A stretch of 50,047 bases of DNA from Thermoplasmata archaeon (lineage in GTDB: Archaea > Thermoplasmatota > DTKX01 > VGTL01): NCBI GenBank assembly GCA_038851035.1, contig JAWCLH010000021.1, forward strand, positions 1 through 50,047, in the 5' to 3' direction. The notes beneath the pieces were generated by a model. The model was given only the letters and a program-made list of their open reading frames with translations, was not told the DNA's origin and made no database searches. The position numbers were made by a program, and so were the translations under genes. How positions within the stretch are numbered: the first letter of the stretch is position 1; each line of letters begins with the position of its first letter. Positions 1 through 8,793 of this stretch are shown here, one piece after another.

Positions 1-2
1 AT

Positions 3-644
3 GGTACGGAGAAGGCTCTGGCCGAAGTGAGCATCGTTGTCCTGAAGGCCGAGAAGGTGACGGTTCAGGACACTGGGTGGGTGGCGGGGGCTGGATTAGC
101 GCTCGGCATCGTTATCCTGCTGGTCGTTCTTGCCGCTGTCTTTGTGGCGGTCTCGAGGAGGCGCAGGAGGGCTGGCGAAGAGGCGGGCGCGGCCGCTGCA
201 GGGATTGCAGCGGGTGCAGGCGCCGCTGCGGGAGCCGGTGCAGCTGTGGCAGCCGCGAGGCCTTCGAAAGAGGACGAAGTCCTCAAGGAGGCGAAGAAGC
301 TCGTCGCCGAGGTCGAGGACGCGCTTGCGGAGCATCTTGAAGAGCACCCGGAGGGAGCGGCGCAAGTCTCGGGCGCTATGGAGAAGCTGGATTTAGCGCG
401 CGATTTCATAAAGGAAGGCGACGGGGAAGCGGCGATGCAATTCGCGATGGAGGCTAAGGGAGCTCTGAAAGAGGCGAGAGTAGCGAGCTCGTCACCGGAG
501 ATTGCGGGCACCGGTGCCGCAGCCCCCACGACTGCGAAAAAGCGGTCGAAGGAGAAGGTGGGTGGTCTCAGGTGCCCCTCCTGCGGCGAGGCGCTTGAGC
601 CCGAGTGGTCGGTCTGCCCCTCGTGCGGACACCAGACGCGCTGA
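3..644 (+). CDS. Membrane protein with C-terminal zinc ribbon (5' partial, copy A)
   Basis: The reading frame is open from base 3 with no upstream stop, so the N-terminus lies outside the window; the GTG at 27 is only an internal candidate start. One membrane segment (about residues 21-43 counted from that GTG) is followed by an Arg cluster, so the rest should be cytoplasmic: an Ala/Gly linker, a charged helical domain of about 80 residues, and a C-terminal zinc ribbon with two CPSCG knuckles. The missing N-terminal part is probably extracellular. A second copy lies inverted at the right end of the window (49621-50047) with long blocks of identical DNA. The gene converges on porB with a 21-base gap. 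Function is not recognised; the shape suggests a surface protein with a cytoplasmic metal-binding tail. Confidence 0.8.
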   Translation, partial: GTEKALAEVSIVVLKAEKVTVQDTGWVAGAGLALGIVILLVVLAAVFVAVSRRRRRAGEEAGAAAAGIAAGAGAAAGAGAAVAAARPSKEDEVLKEAKKLVAEVEDALAEHLEEHPEGAAQVSGAMEKLDLARDFIKEGDGEAAMQFAMEAKGALKEARVASSSPEIAGTGAAAPTTAKKRSKEKVGGLRCPSCGEALEPEWSVCPSCGHQTR

Positions 645-665
645 TGCTTGCATCCTTCGGCACGC

Positions 666-1571
666 TCAGAATCCAAACTGGGCGCACTGCTCGTCAACCA
701 TTTTCTGAATCTTCGCAATCTCTGCCGGATTGTCTATCAGATGGCGGAAGCGGCCCTGGGTCTTCAGGTACTCGATAACCGGCTTCCGCTCTTTGGGTTT
801 CTTGGAGAGCTTGATGTCTTTGAGATTCGGACCCTCCAGTTCCCAGAGGATGAACATCCCGGTTTCAACCGCCAGCCGTGAGATCGCGATTGTGTCGGCG
901 CTGTCGTGCCTCCAACCAGTCGGACATGGGGCGAGTATGTGTAGGAAGCAGGGGCCCTGCAGCTCGCAGGCCCGCTTCACCTTCCTCTTTAAATCGGCGT
1001 GGTAGGCGATGGTGGCTGTGGCGGTGTACTTGATTCCGTGCGCAGCCATTATCAATGCAATTGGCTTTTTTGGCCTCTGCTCGCCAATCGAGCACTTGCC
1101 GGCGGGGCATGTCGTTGTGCTGGCCCCGTAGGGCGTCGAAGAGCACCTCTGAATTCCTGTGTTCATGTAAGCCTCATTGTCGAAACAAACAAAGATGATT
1201 CTTTGGCCCCTCTCCATGGCCCCAGACAGGGCCTGCAGGCCTATATCGAAAGTGCCTCCGTCGCCCGCGAACGCCAGAATATTTTTCCCCTCCCTCTTCC
1301 CCAATTTGGTCAATGCTGCGTCTATGCCTGAGGCAACGGCAGCTGCGTTCTCGAACGCGGCGTGTATCCAAGGGACCTCCCATGCCGTCTCGGGCCAGGC
1401 GGTGGTAGCGACCTCAAGGCATCCGGTCGCATTCGCGATTATCGTGTTCGGCCCGGCGGCCGCGAGTACATGCCTCACCGCGACCATCTCTCCGCAACCC
1501 GCGCACCCCCTGTGCCCAGGTGCAAAAAGGTCTCTCTCCTCCGCCTTTTCTCCCTTCGTCTCTTCCACCAT
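666..1571 (-). CDS. porB: 2-oxoacid (pyruvate):ferredoxin oxidoreductase, beta subunit
   Basis: This is the thiamine-pyrophosphate subunit of the enzyme that oxidatively decarboxylates pyruvate or a related 2-oxoacid to acyl-CoA and reduces ferredoxin. Visible motifs are CAGCG near residue 23 with further cysteines near 51 and in a CPTGW motif, the set that holds a 4Fe-4S cluster in PorB, and the TPP motif GDGG (103-106) followed by the conserved Asn near 132 and YMNTG. The ATG at 1571 is preferred over the GTG at 1580 because GGGGTGA sits five bases before it; that GGGGTGA overlaps the end of porA. It is the last gene of porC-porD-porA-porB. Pyruvate is the most likely substrate from the subunit organisation, but a 2-ketoisovalerate enzyme cannot be excluded by eye. 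Confidence 0.92.
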   Translation of the reverse strand: MVEETKGEKAEERDLFAPGHRGCAGCGEMVAVRHVLAAAGPNTIIANATGCLEVATTAWPETAWEVPWIHAAFENAAAVASGIDAALTKLGKREGKNILAFAGDGGTFDIGLQALSGAMERGQRIIFVCFDNEAYMNTGIQRCSSTPYGASTTTCPAGKCSIGEQRPKKPIALIMAAHGIKYTATATIAYHADLKRKVKRACELQGPCFLHILAPCPTGWRHDSADTIAISRLAVETGMFILWELEGPNLKDIKLSKKPKERKPVIEYLKTQGRFRHLIDNPAEIAKIQKMVDEQCAQFGF

Positions 1572-1582
1572 CGCCGTCACCC

Positions 1583-2761
1583 CTACAAAACCTCCCTGTT
1601 CAATCCAGCCCAGAGCGTGAACTCCTCGGGCCTTCCGGTCCTGAGCACTTTCTCCGTCCTCTCCACAATCTCCTCGAAGTGCTCGGGCAAGATGTCCCTC
1701 CCGCCCAGTCCGAGAATGCTACTGGTCAGCACAGGGCGCTTCGACTCATTCACGAGGTGCCCGGCCAGCTCAGCGTAGGTCGAGCCGCCGTAGCCAAGGG
1801 AGACGGCTCTCTCGGCCACCGACACGGCCCTCGCTCCCTTTATCGCCTCTTTAAGCTGGTCAGCCGGAAAGGGCCTGAGGACTATAATCTTAGCCATCCC
1901 GACCTTCTTCCCTGCCGCCCTCATCCTATCGATCGCGACTCTACAGGTGCCGGCCATCGAGCCCATCGTGACGATGATAATATCGGCGTCCTCGGTCCTG
2001 TAGGTCTCGACCCTCCTATACCGCCGGCCGAAAACCCTGCCCCACTCCTCGAACACCTCGTCAATCACATGGGCCGAATTCATCAGCGCCTGGTGAAGTG
2101 CGTAGCGGGTCTCCATGTAGTACTCCGGCGTCCCGAGGGCCCCGATTGTTAAGGGGCGCTCTGTGTCTAGCAAACAATGGGGAACGTACTTTGGAAGGAA
2201 CGCGTCAACCTTCTCCTGTTCTGGAACTTCCACGGCCTCCATCGTGTGGGTCAGGACGAAACCATCGAGGCCCACGAGGGCCGGAAGGTAGACCCTTTTA
2301 TCCTCAGCCACTCTGAATGCGATTATCATGAAGTCGAGCGCCTCCTGGTTGCTCTCGGCGTAGAAGTGTATCCAGCCCGCGTCCCTCTCGGACACGGAGT
2401 CCTGCTGGTCGCCCCAGATATTTATTGGTGCGGAGAGGGCCCTGTTGCCCACGGCCATCACGATGGGGAGCCTCATTCCGGCGGCTATGAAGAGCATCTC
2501 ATGCATTAGGGCGAGGCCTTGGGATGCGGTGGCGGTGCAGACGCGGGCTCCAGCAGCGCTCGCACCTATCGCCGCGCTCATAGCGCTATGCTCGCTCTCG
2601 ACCAGCATGAACTGTGCGTCCATCTCACCGTTCGCAACATACTCGGAGATTCGCTCCGGAAACAGTGTGGAGGGTGTTATCGGATAGGCGGGAACGACGT
2701 CGGGTCTCGCGAGCTTCGCCCCAAGCGCCGTAACCTCATTCCCCCTCATGATTCTCTGCAT
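1583..2761 (-). CDS. porA: 2-oxoacid (pyruvate):ferredoxin oxidoreductase, alpha subunit
   Basis: The 392-residue alpha subunit has the usual length for archaeal PorA. It carries the YPITPST motif near residue 27 and the ESEHSAM segment near 55, whose Glu contacts TPP in the family, then the pyrimidine-binding and transketolase C-terminal-like domains. A strong GGAGGTGAGGTGAT precedes the ATG and lies partly inside the end of porD. The gap to porD is one base and to porB it is shorter than a codon if the GTG start is used, so translation of the four subunits is probably coupled. No anomalies were seen. Confidence 0.93.
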   Translation of the reverse strand: MQRIMRGNEVTALGAKLARPDVVPAYPITPSTLFPERISEYVANGEMDAQFMLVESEHSAMSAAIGASAAGARVCTATASQGLALMHEMLFIAAGMRLPIVMAVGNRALSAPINIWGDQQDSVSERDAGWIHFYAESNQEALDFMIIAFRVAEDKRVYLPALVGLDGFVLTHTMEAVEVPEQEKVDAFLPKYVPHCLLDTERPLTIGALGTPEYYMETRYALHQALMNSAHVIDEVFEEWGRVFGRRYRRVETYRTEDADIIIVTMGSMAGTCRVAIDRMRAAGKKVGMAKIIVLRPFPADQLKEAIKGARAVSVAERAVSLGYGGSTYAELAGHLVNESKRPVLTSSILGLGGRDILPEHFEEIVERTEKVLRTGRPEEFTLWAGLNREVL

Positions 2762-2762
2762 A

Positions 2763-3032
2763 TCACCTCACCTCCTGTTCCATGGTTATGGCCTTCGCCG
2801 GACACTCGGCGGCGCAGATGCCACAGCCCTTGCAGTAGTCGTAGTCAGGTCTGGCACTCTTCTCTCCCTTGTTCATCGCCGAGTCCGGACAGTATATCAC
2901 GCATAACCAGCATCTCTTGCACTTCTTCTCGTCCACCACAGGTCTCAGAGTCCTCCAGCTCCCAGTCTTGTTTCTCCGGCTCGACCCGGGCTCAGTGGCG
3001 ACAAGTCCGAGAGTGATTTTCGGCAAATTCAT
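2763..3032 (-). CDS. porD: 2-oxoacid:ferredoxin oxidoreductase, delta subunit (2x4Fe-4S ferredoxin)
   Basis: This 89-residue ferredoxin-like subunit contains two CxxCxxCxxxCP motifs (CKRCWLCVIYCP and CKGCGICAAECP), giving eight cysteines for two 4Fe-4S clusters that carry electrons from the TPP site to external ferredoxin. The ATG overlaps the stop of porC by four bases (ATGA) and is preceded by AGGGGGGT. Length and position between porC and porA are typical of archaeal four-subunit enzymes. Confidence 0.94.
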   Translation of the reverse strand: MNLPKITLGLVATEPGSSRRNKTGSWRTLRPVVDEKKCKRCWLCVIYCPDSAMNKGEKSARPDYDYCKGCGICAAECPAKAITMEQEVR

Positions 3033-3577
3033 ACCCCCCTGGTTTTTTCGTAGGCCTCCCTAGCCGCCCGCACGTTCTCCTCGGTCTTGATGGGAGCGTT
3101 TTCCCGAATCGCTCTCTCAATGGCGCTCATCCCGATGTTCCCCGCTGCCCTGGAGTAGGCCCCGAGGATAGCGGTGTTCACTATCGGGTTGGTCGCGGTG
3201 CCGAGCCTGTTCGCAACGGCGATGCCCGTTGCATCCACGGTGAAGACCCTCGCCCCTCTATATTTGAATTCAGAAGGGTGCTTCGTGCTATTGAGCACCA
3301 GAACGCCCCCATCCTTCAGACCAACGGTGATGTTGACAACCTGGATAAGGGTGGTGTCGAGAACGACCACCGCGTCAGGCGTGTATACCTGGGTTCTCGT
3401 GACAATGGGCTTTTCGTCGAGCCTCAGGAAGGCCATGACTGGCGCTCCTCTGCGCTCCACCCCGAACATCGGGAATGCCTGGACCTTCTTCCCTTCAATG
3501 AAAGCGGCCGCTGCCAGAATATTGGCCGCCGTGACCGCGCCCTGACCACCCCGCCCATGGAACCTGACCTCGTACAC
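3029..3577 (-). CDS. porC: 2-oxoacid:ferredoxin oxidoreductase, gamma subunit
   Basis: The first gene of the operon encodes about 182 residues beginning with the family's FHGRGGQGAVTAA signature. A longer frame reaches 3646, but the GTG at 3577 gives the canonical N-terminus, has GAGGGTGG about eight bases upstream, and lies some 40 bases downstream of a TATA-like TATATATGA (3616-3623), which fits a short leader. The domain is the pyruvate/ketoisovalerate oxidoreductase gamma fold (binding CoA in the holoenzyme). It overlaps porD by four bases. Confidence 0.92.
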   Translation of the reverse strand: MYEVRFHGRGGQGAVTAANILAAAAFIEGKKVQAFPMFGVERRGAPVMAFLRLDEKPIVTRTQVYTPDAVVVLDTTLIQVVNITVGLKDGGVLVLNSTKHPSEFKYRGARVFTVDATGIAVANRLGTATNPIVNTAILGAYSRAAGNIGMSAIERAIRENAPIKTEENVRAAREAYEKTRGV

Positions 3578-3615
3578 CCCGAACCACCCTCTTCGAGGCC
3601 CGGCATTGAAATAGT

Positions 3616-3623
3616 CATATATA
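3616..3623 (-). promoter_or_regulatory. TATA-like box of the por operon
   Basis: Read on the minus strand, GGTATATATGA lies about 40 bases before the porC GTG, leaving a leader of roughly 13 bases that contains the GAGGGTGG ribosome site. It is back to back with the rnp2 promoter region. Confidence 0.5.
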
Positions 3624-3681
3624 CCTATTGTGGAAGCGTGACACATTCACACACGCGCGCGGGCAATGGCCGACCGATAGA

Positions 3682-3690
3682 GATATTATT
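3682..3690 (+). promoter_or_regulatory. TATA-like box of rnp2
   Basis: GATATTATT lies about 33-40 bases before the candidate rnp2 starts at 3720/3726, at the spacing expected for an archaeal promoter with a very short leader. No ribosome site is visible before the starts. Confidence 0.35.
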
Positions 3691-3719
3691 CACGAATTAC
3701 GTAACACGCTGCGTTCATC

Positions 3720-4091
3720 TTGACGGTGCGAAGGAGAGTCGGGCGAATTCGTTACATAGGCTTCGTTGTGAATTCAGCGGAGGGAGTAGGTAGGAGCGAG
3801 CTTGAGGCCTCTCTGGGCGAGCTCTCCCGTCTCCTTCCCCCTCTTGAAGGTCGCAGGGGCCGTATCGAGCTTACGGTCTTCACCGGGAAAAAGGGCATTC
3901 TGAGAGTCCCCCACAGATGGAGGAACTCGGTGGTCGAGCTTCTTCCCCGCATTACAATGAAGAGGTTCGGCGGAACAGCTCTGGAGCTCAGACCGGTTGT
4001 CACATCGGGAACGATCTCCAAGGTAAAGCGGAGACTGGGCTTTGCGGCGCGGCGCCCTCCGGCGCGCGCCGTGAAGGGGCCTCCCTTCTGA
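3720..4091 (+). CDS. rnp2: RNase P protein component 2 (Pop5/Rpp14 family)
   Basis: The 123-residue protein has the Pop5 pattern: an early RYIGFVV strand, a central G-I-L-R-V-P-H segment (the family's G-x-x-R-C-x-H region), and a C-terminal VTSGTISKVKRR that matches the SGTI-x-x-L/VKR ending of archaeal Rnp2. It would act with the catalytic RNA in 5' maturation of tRNA precursors. The start is uncertain: TTG at 3720 and GTG at 3726 are both in frame and neither has a clear ribosome site. The final 25 residues are basic and extend past the conserved core. The family call rests on motif recognition without alignment. Confidence 0.75.
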   Translation: MTVRRRVGRIRYIGFVVNSAEGVGRSELEASLGELSRLLPPLEGRRGRIELTVFTGKKGILRVPHRWRNSVVELLPRITMKRFGGTALELRPVVTSGTISKVKRRLGFAARRPPARAVKGPPF

Positions 4092-4121
4092 GCAATGCTC
4101 CGGATATAGGCGAGACCACAA

Positions 4122-4131
4122 AATCTTTATT
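4122..4131 (+). promoter_or_regulatory. TATA-like box before the proline-rich gene
   Basis: AATCTTTATT lies about 40 bases before the ATG at 4166 and is followed by a T-rich stretch and an AGAGG ribosome-site candidate at 4154-4158. Confidence 0.35.
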
Positions 4132-4165
4132 CGCGCAATCGTTTTTCTCTCGCAGAGGCTTTGAG

Positions 4166-5455
4166 ATGGCCGCCGCTGAAGATGAGTGGGGAGGGGACCT
4201 TACGAGATTTCTCGACAGGCTCCCTTCCCGCCCCTGTCTTGTGCCGCCCCCACCAAGCTTCTGCAGCGTCTGCGGAAAGCTCAACAATCCCGTCGCCTCC
4301 TTGTGCAGATATTACCCGCTCAGGTTCGAGCGCGCCAGGGGCGACACCCGCATCGGCCCGTATACGACAACCACTCTGGATTTCGAGGTAGTGCCGGGCG
4401 AAGACGAATTCCCGGACGCACCACTGATTGAGTACGAGAGACCGGGCCGGCCGGCAGGGGTGATTACCATGGCCCCTGCCGGGGCTGCTCCAAGGCTGGG
4501 TGTGAAGAAAATACCCCACACCAGAGGAGTTGCCGCCCCCGTCTCCAGGGCAACTCGCGCCCGCAGACCAGCGAGAACGCCGCGCCCCCCCACGAGAAAG
4601 GCCGTGAAGCCGCCGAGCCCGGAGGTCTTCGAGGCAGAAGTCGTCGAGATAGTGGAAGAGCCTCCGAAGAAGCCGGCGGAGGAGGTTCCTGAGAAAGGTG
4701 CGGAGGTGGAGCGGAGAGAGAGACTGGCGGAGAAAAAGAGTGAGGTTCCAGCGGGGACAGAAAAGGAGAAAAGGACGGAGGACGCGGAACAGCGAGCCGC
4801 CCTTGAGGAGGCAGAGAGGCTTGAGAGGGAGTTCATTGCAGCTGGAAAGATCCGGCCTCTTGACGAGGCCCCCACCCCGCCGCCGACTCCGAAGGAGCCC
4901 CGAATTCCCACGATCGCACCGATATACAAGGAGCCAATTTTAAAGATCCTCTCCGCTGAGCCGCCAAAGCCCTCTGTCGGAGCCCCCACCGCCAGAGGAG
5001 CGGCCCCTATGAAGGAGACCTCGTTGCCCCCTCCTCCACCGGGCTTCCACGCGGCCCCCGCGGCGGCGCCTGCTCCAACGCCACCAACTCTCCCGCCGTC
5101 CACTCCTGTGGCCGCTCCCGCAGCGACGCCCCCTTCACCACCGCCCCAACCCACCATCGCGTCCTCCCCCCAGCCCCAGCCCTCTCCCCCTCCCGGACCT
5201 CCTCCATCGCCCCAACCCCCAACGCCCGCTACATCTCCAGCACAGCCAGCACCGTCCTCAACTACGCCCCCGCCAGTTCCTGCAACCGGTAGAAGGACCG
5301 GCGGCCTTTATGATATTCTCAGAAAAAAGGGCACCGAAGAGAAAAAAGAGGCACCCACGCCCCCCTCCCAGCCTGCCACTACCGAGAGCGGCGGAACAGG
5401 AAAAACTGAGAAGGACGAAGAGTTTCTGAAGAAGCTCAAGGAGATCTCGAAATAA
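4166..5455 (+). CDS. Proline-rich protein with N-terminal Cys motif, unknown function
   Basis: The frame is open from 3917, but the ATG at 4166 is the better start: it follows a TATA-like box and avoids overlap with rnp2. The 429-residue product starts with a short conserved-looking domain containing CSVCGKLNNPVASLC, which may bind a metal with partners not visible here. Then come a Glu/Lys-rich coiled segment (around residues 150-230), a long Pro/Ala/Ser low-complexity stretch (about 250-385) and a charged C-terminal helix ending in a DEEFLKKLKEISK-like sequence. No signal peptide or membrane segment is visible, so it should be cytoplasmic. The long middle region is probably disordered. No family is recognised. 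The short charged C-terminal helix resembles in character the end of the PKD protein at 21606-25712. Confidence 0.75.
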   Translation: MAAAEDEWGGDLTRFLDRLPSRPCLVPPPPSFCSVCGKLNNPVASLCRYYPLRFERARGDTRIGPYTTTTLDFEVVPGEDEFPDAPLIEYERPGRPAGVITMAPAGAAPRLGVKKIPHTRGVAAPVSRATRARRPARTPRPPTRKAVKPPSPEVFEAEVVEIVEEPPKKPAEEVPEKGAEVERRERLAEKKSEVPAGTEKEKRTEDAEQRAALEEAERLEREFIAAGKIRPLDEAPTPPPTPKEPRIPTIAPIYKEPILKILSAEPPKPSVGAPTARGAAPMKETSLPPPPPGFHAAPAAAPAPTPPTLPPSTPVAAPAATPPSPPPQPTIASSPQPQPSPPPGPPPSPQPPTPATSPAQPAPSSTTPPPVPATGRRTGGLYDILRKKGTEEKKEAPTPPSQPATTESGGTGKTEKDEEFLKKLKEISK

Positions 5456-5517
5456 CGGCGCCTCGCCCTGCAAAGGGCCCAAATAGCTCATCGGATATCC
5501 AATGCAAAGGGGGCAGC

Positions 5518-6246
5518 ATCATCGGCGCGATTGCCAGACTAGAGAAGGTCTCCAAAAACTAAGCCTCAAGAATGGGGACTGTCAGGGTCATCAATGACTT
5601 CTACCTCGAGATTGAAACCGGAGAGTTCCTTACTATATTCGGACCGAGCGGCTCCGGAAAGACAACGCTACTCAACTTGATCTCCGCGCTGGTCCGGCCT
5701 ACCTCAGGCAGGATATTCATCGGGGGCACGGAAATCACCGCGCTGAGCGACGCCCAGGCGACGAGGTTCAGGGCCGAGAACCTCGGCCTCGTGTTCCAGT
5801 TCTTCAATCTCTTCCCGGAGTTGAACGCACTCGAGAATGTATAAATCGGCGTGGCGCTCAAGGTTCGCGACCCGGTCGAGAGGCGCAGAAAATCCCTGAA
5901 ATATATTGAGATGGTAGGGCTGGGGGGTATGGAGAACAGATTCCCCTCCCAGCTCCCGGGCGGAAAGCAGCAGAGGGTTGCGGTAGCGAGGGCTCTGGCG
6001 ATGGAGCCCCTCCTGCTCCTCGCCGACGAGCCAACGGGCAACCTGGACGCGGAGACAGGCCACGCGATCTGGAGACTGCTGCGGGAGCTCAACAGGGCGA
6101 CGGGCACGACGGTGGTCTCGGTGACTCACTGGGCCGAGGCCGCCGGAATCTCGCACAGGACGGTATACCTGAGGTCCGACAGGGTGGAGAGAGTCGAGCT
6201 GAGGGAAAAGAGAGGGGCGGAGAAAAGAGGCGGGGGACTGACGTGA
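5518..6246 (+). pseudogene. ABC transporter ATPase (LolD/MacB type), interrupted by two in-frame TAA codons
   Basis: One continuous frame from about 5518 to 6246 encodes an ABC ATPase of the export/FtsE-LolD group, but TAA interrupts it at 5560-5562 and 5842-5844. All key motifs remain: Walker A GPSGSGKTT, Q-loop VFQFFNLF, signature LPGGKQQR (LSGGQ variant), Walker B LLLADEPTGNLD and H-loop THW. The first stop falls where the family has the aromatic residue that stacks on ATP (SKN-stop for SKxY). AAAGGGGG at 5506-5513 is placed for a start at 5518 or 5521, yet both codons there are ATC, so the start may be lost too. The second part (from ATG/GTG near 5851) cannot form a full nucleotide-binding domain. 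The paired permease downstream is also broken. Confidence 0.8.
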
Positions 6247-6338
6247 CTGGCGCCGGCGGGTCGCTCCCCGATGGAAGAGCGGCAGATCCTAGTGGAGGAG
6301 GGGGGTGCCAACCGGTGGAGCGGTGAGGGGGTGAAGGT

Positions 6339-8715
6339 GTGGGGAGCTATCTTCTGCGGAGATCCAGTCGAACCCTCTGGAGAATTCGCTATCGCGCTCT
6401 CGGAAGCGCCTCTCTCATCGTCGCCTCTGCCGCCCTCTACGTCTCTCTCGCCGCCATGATTCCCTCCGCGGAGCGTGCGCTCGAAGAGAAGGTTACTGAG
6501 CTTGCGCTCAGTGACTATCTCGTTCACGTGAGCGGAGGGCGCGAGAACGAGACGGCGACCCTGGTCGCCATTGAAGGAGTGGAGAGGGTAGAGGCGCGCC
6601 TCCAGAGCTCTTCCCGGATAGAGCAGGGACACACCGGTGGAGAGAGGACCACAGCGGCGACACTCGTCGGGCTCGACCCTTCCAGGAGGTCACTTGTCAA
6701 CAGCGTCGAGGTGACGAAGGGAAGCTACTTCGACGGCTGCGGAACTGCTCTGCTGGAGCGAAACTTCGCCGTGAGGGCCGGGCTGGGCGTCGGGGACAGA
6801 ATTCGCGTCCTGACCGCCGGGGGGCGCGAGGAGCTCAGGATAGCGGGTCTCGTCCTCAGCCCCGAGCACCTGGTCCTCTCCTCCAGCCCGCAGGCCCTGA
6901 TTCCGGCTCCCGGGACGCTGGCTGTGGTCTTTGTTCCGCGGGACTGGCTCAGGAGCGCATTCGGGCTTGGGACAGACGACGTGAACGAGTTCCTCTTCCT
7001 CCTTTCGGACCCGGGACCGGAGGTGCGCCGCGCGATAGACGCGGCCCTGGCTCGGGACATTGTCATATACTCTCTGAAAAAGGACGAGGTCTACGGCTAC
7101 GCCCTTATCAAGGAGGACCTGCGACAGGGCGAGAGTTGGGCGGCCGTCATCGCCCTCATCATGCTTTTGATCGCGTTCTTCATCACCTATGTCTCCCTGA
7201 CCCGGCTCGTACAGGAGCAAAGGAGGGAGATAGGTGTTCTCAGGGCGCTGGGCTACTCGCGCGGAGCGGTCCTTGGGGCCTATCTCTACCTAGCTGCGCT
7301 GATAGGACTCGCGGGATCCGTTACCGGCGTCCTCATCGGAGCCTCACTGGCCCACGCTTTGTCCGGGTTCTACGTCGAGTTGATGATAGGCGCACCGCTC
7401 GTCTCCTTCACCCTCAGCCCGAAAACACTTACTGTGGGCCTCTTCTTCGGCCCCCTCACGACCCTGCTCGTCTGCAGTGTGGCGGTCTGGGGCACGGTGT
7501 CCCTCGAGCCGCAGGAGGCGATACGTGGCTCTCCACCGGTCCGTTTCTCGCCCAGAGACTGTTCGGGCTGTGCCCTGAGCGCTCCCGTGAGGGGCACCTA
7601 CCTGACCCACTACGCCTTCATGCACCTCTCCAGCCACCCGGTCAGGACCTGTCTTACAACCCTGGCCGTGTCCGGCTCAATCGTTATCGGCTGCATGGCG
7701 CTACTGATGTGGCCCGCATTCGTCAACTCGCTCAGCCAGAGCCTCCACGAGAGCGAGAGGTGGGAATTACTGGTCGAGTTTTCCAGTCCCTTGAACGCGT
7801 CTCAACTATCTGCGCTCGCTCCGGGTGATGCAGTTGAGGTCGCGCCGCTCTCGCAAATAACCGCGTCGTAGTCCCGCGCCGGAGCCACGGGTGCGCCGGC
7901 GGAACCTGTCGTGGTCGTGGGGCTTGGGCTGGAGCAGCGCCTCCACATATTCAGGATAAAAGAAGGGCGAAGGGCGCTTTCGGACGGGGAAGCGATGGTG
8001 GAGAGATCTATCTCAGAGAGGAAAGGGATTGGGGTGGGCAGCTCTGTCCTACTTAGGGGCCCGGGCGGCGCGCAGGAGCTGAGGGTGTGCGGGGTCTTTG
8101 AAAATTCCTTGGGCGGGTTCTTCGTCGCCCCGGAGGTTTTCGAGGCACTAGCCGGCAGGGAGCTTTACTGAGGCCTCTACCTGAGCCTCCCGGAGGGCAG
8201 GGCGGCGGAGGTGAGGGAGGGCCTGAGCTCTTCCCCGGACGTCGCCGAATTGTATACCCCGGAATCCGCCCAGAGCGGAATTCTGGAGTTCATGGCCGAC
8301 TACGAGAACCTGATCTACATCTACTCGCTCGTCGGTATCGCGATGGCGGCTGTCACGGTCTCCAATACTGTCTCCGTGGGCGTGCTGGAGAGGTGGCAGG
8401 AGTACGGTCAGCTCAGGGCGATCGGCTACTCCCGGCGCCAGATAGCCTCTTCGATAATCACGGAGACTCTCGTCGTCGTGGGGGCCGCGTCGCTCCTGAG
8501 CGTTCCGATGACCTACGCGGTCCTGCTGGCCCTCGAGGGCGAGATGAAGAGCTTTTTCCCCATGTACTCAACTATCCTCCACCCGGCAGACTGGCTTGGG
8601 TTTCTCTCTCTCAGGCCAGAACCTTGTCTTTGCCCTCCTCGCCGCGGCGCCGAGCATTCGTGCGGTGAACAGGATGGAGCTCGTGAAGGCCGTCGGAGGC
8701 GAGCGGTTCGGATAG
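6339..8715 (+). pseudogene. ABC exporter permease (FtsX/MacB-like), two in-frame stops and one frameshift
   Basis: From the GTG at 6339 the frame encodes a permease with an N-terminal membrane segment, a large extracellular domain, an FtsX block of three helices with the VLRALGYSRG motif (near residue 300), and a second half with another FtsX block (QLRAIGYSRRQI). The frame is cut by TAG at 7869-7871 and TGA at 8169-8171. At a (TC)5 tract, 8603-8612, the frame shifts by one, and the last helix continues in the next frame up to TAG at 8713-8715, ending LVKAVGGERFG. The ATPase partner directly upstream is also interrupted. The family (LolCE/MacB/YknZ type exporters of lipoproteins, peptides or drugs) is clear; substrate is unknown. 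Confidence 0.8.
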
Positions 8716-8734
8716 AGAATATCTTCAGTGACTG

Positions 8735-8793
8735 TCAAATCCCAACCGCCAATAATTGGTCCTATTGGATAATACGCCCCGGTTGGGATTTGA
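8735..8793. repeat. 14-bp inverted repeat copying the T-arm/acceptor part of tRNA-Asp
   Basis: TCAAATCCCAACCG (8735-8748) is repeated in inverted form at 8780-8793, where it is the T-loop to acceptor part of the tRNA-Asp gene. The spacer holds a second small palindrome, CCAATAATTGG. It could be a leftover of a tRNA-targeted insertion or act as a hairpin between the broken permease and the tRNA. Confidence 0.6.

Noticed and set aside
4312-5157. Gly/Ser/Ala-rich frame of 281 codons antisense to the proline-rich gene
   Set aside because: It is the mirror of Pro/Ala/Ser-rich codons on the plus strand; no ribosome site, promoter or motif is seen.
5518-8715. Stop codon reassignment or readthrough as explanation of the broken exporter
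   Set aside because: TAA, TAG and TGA all appear in frame and a frameshift is present, while neighbouring genes use the three stops as normal terminators. Decay is simpler.
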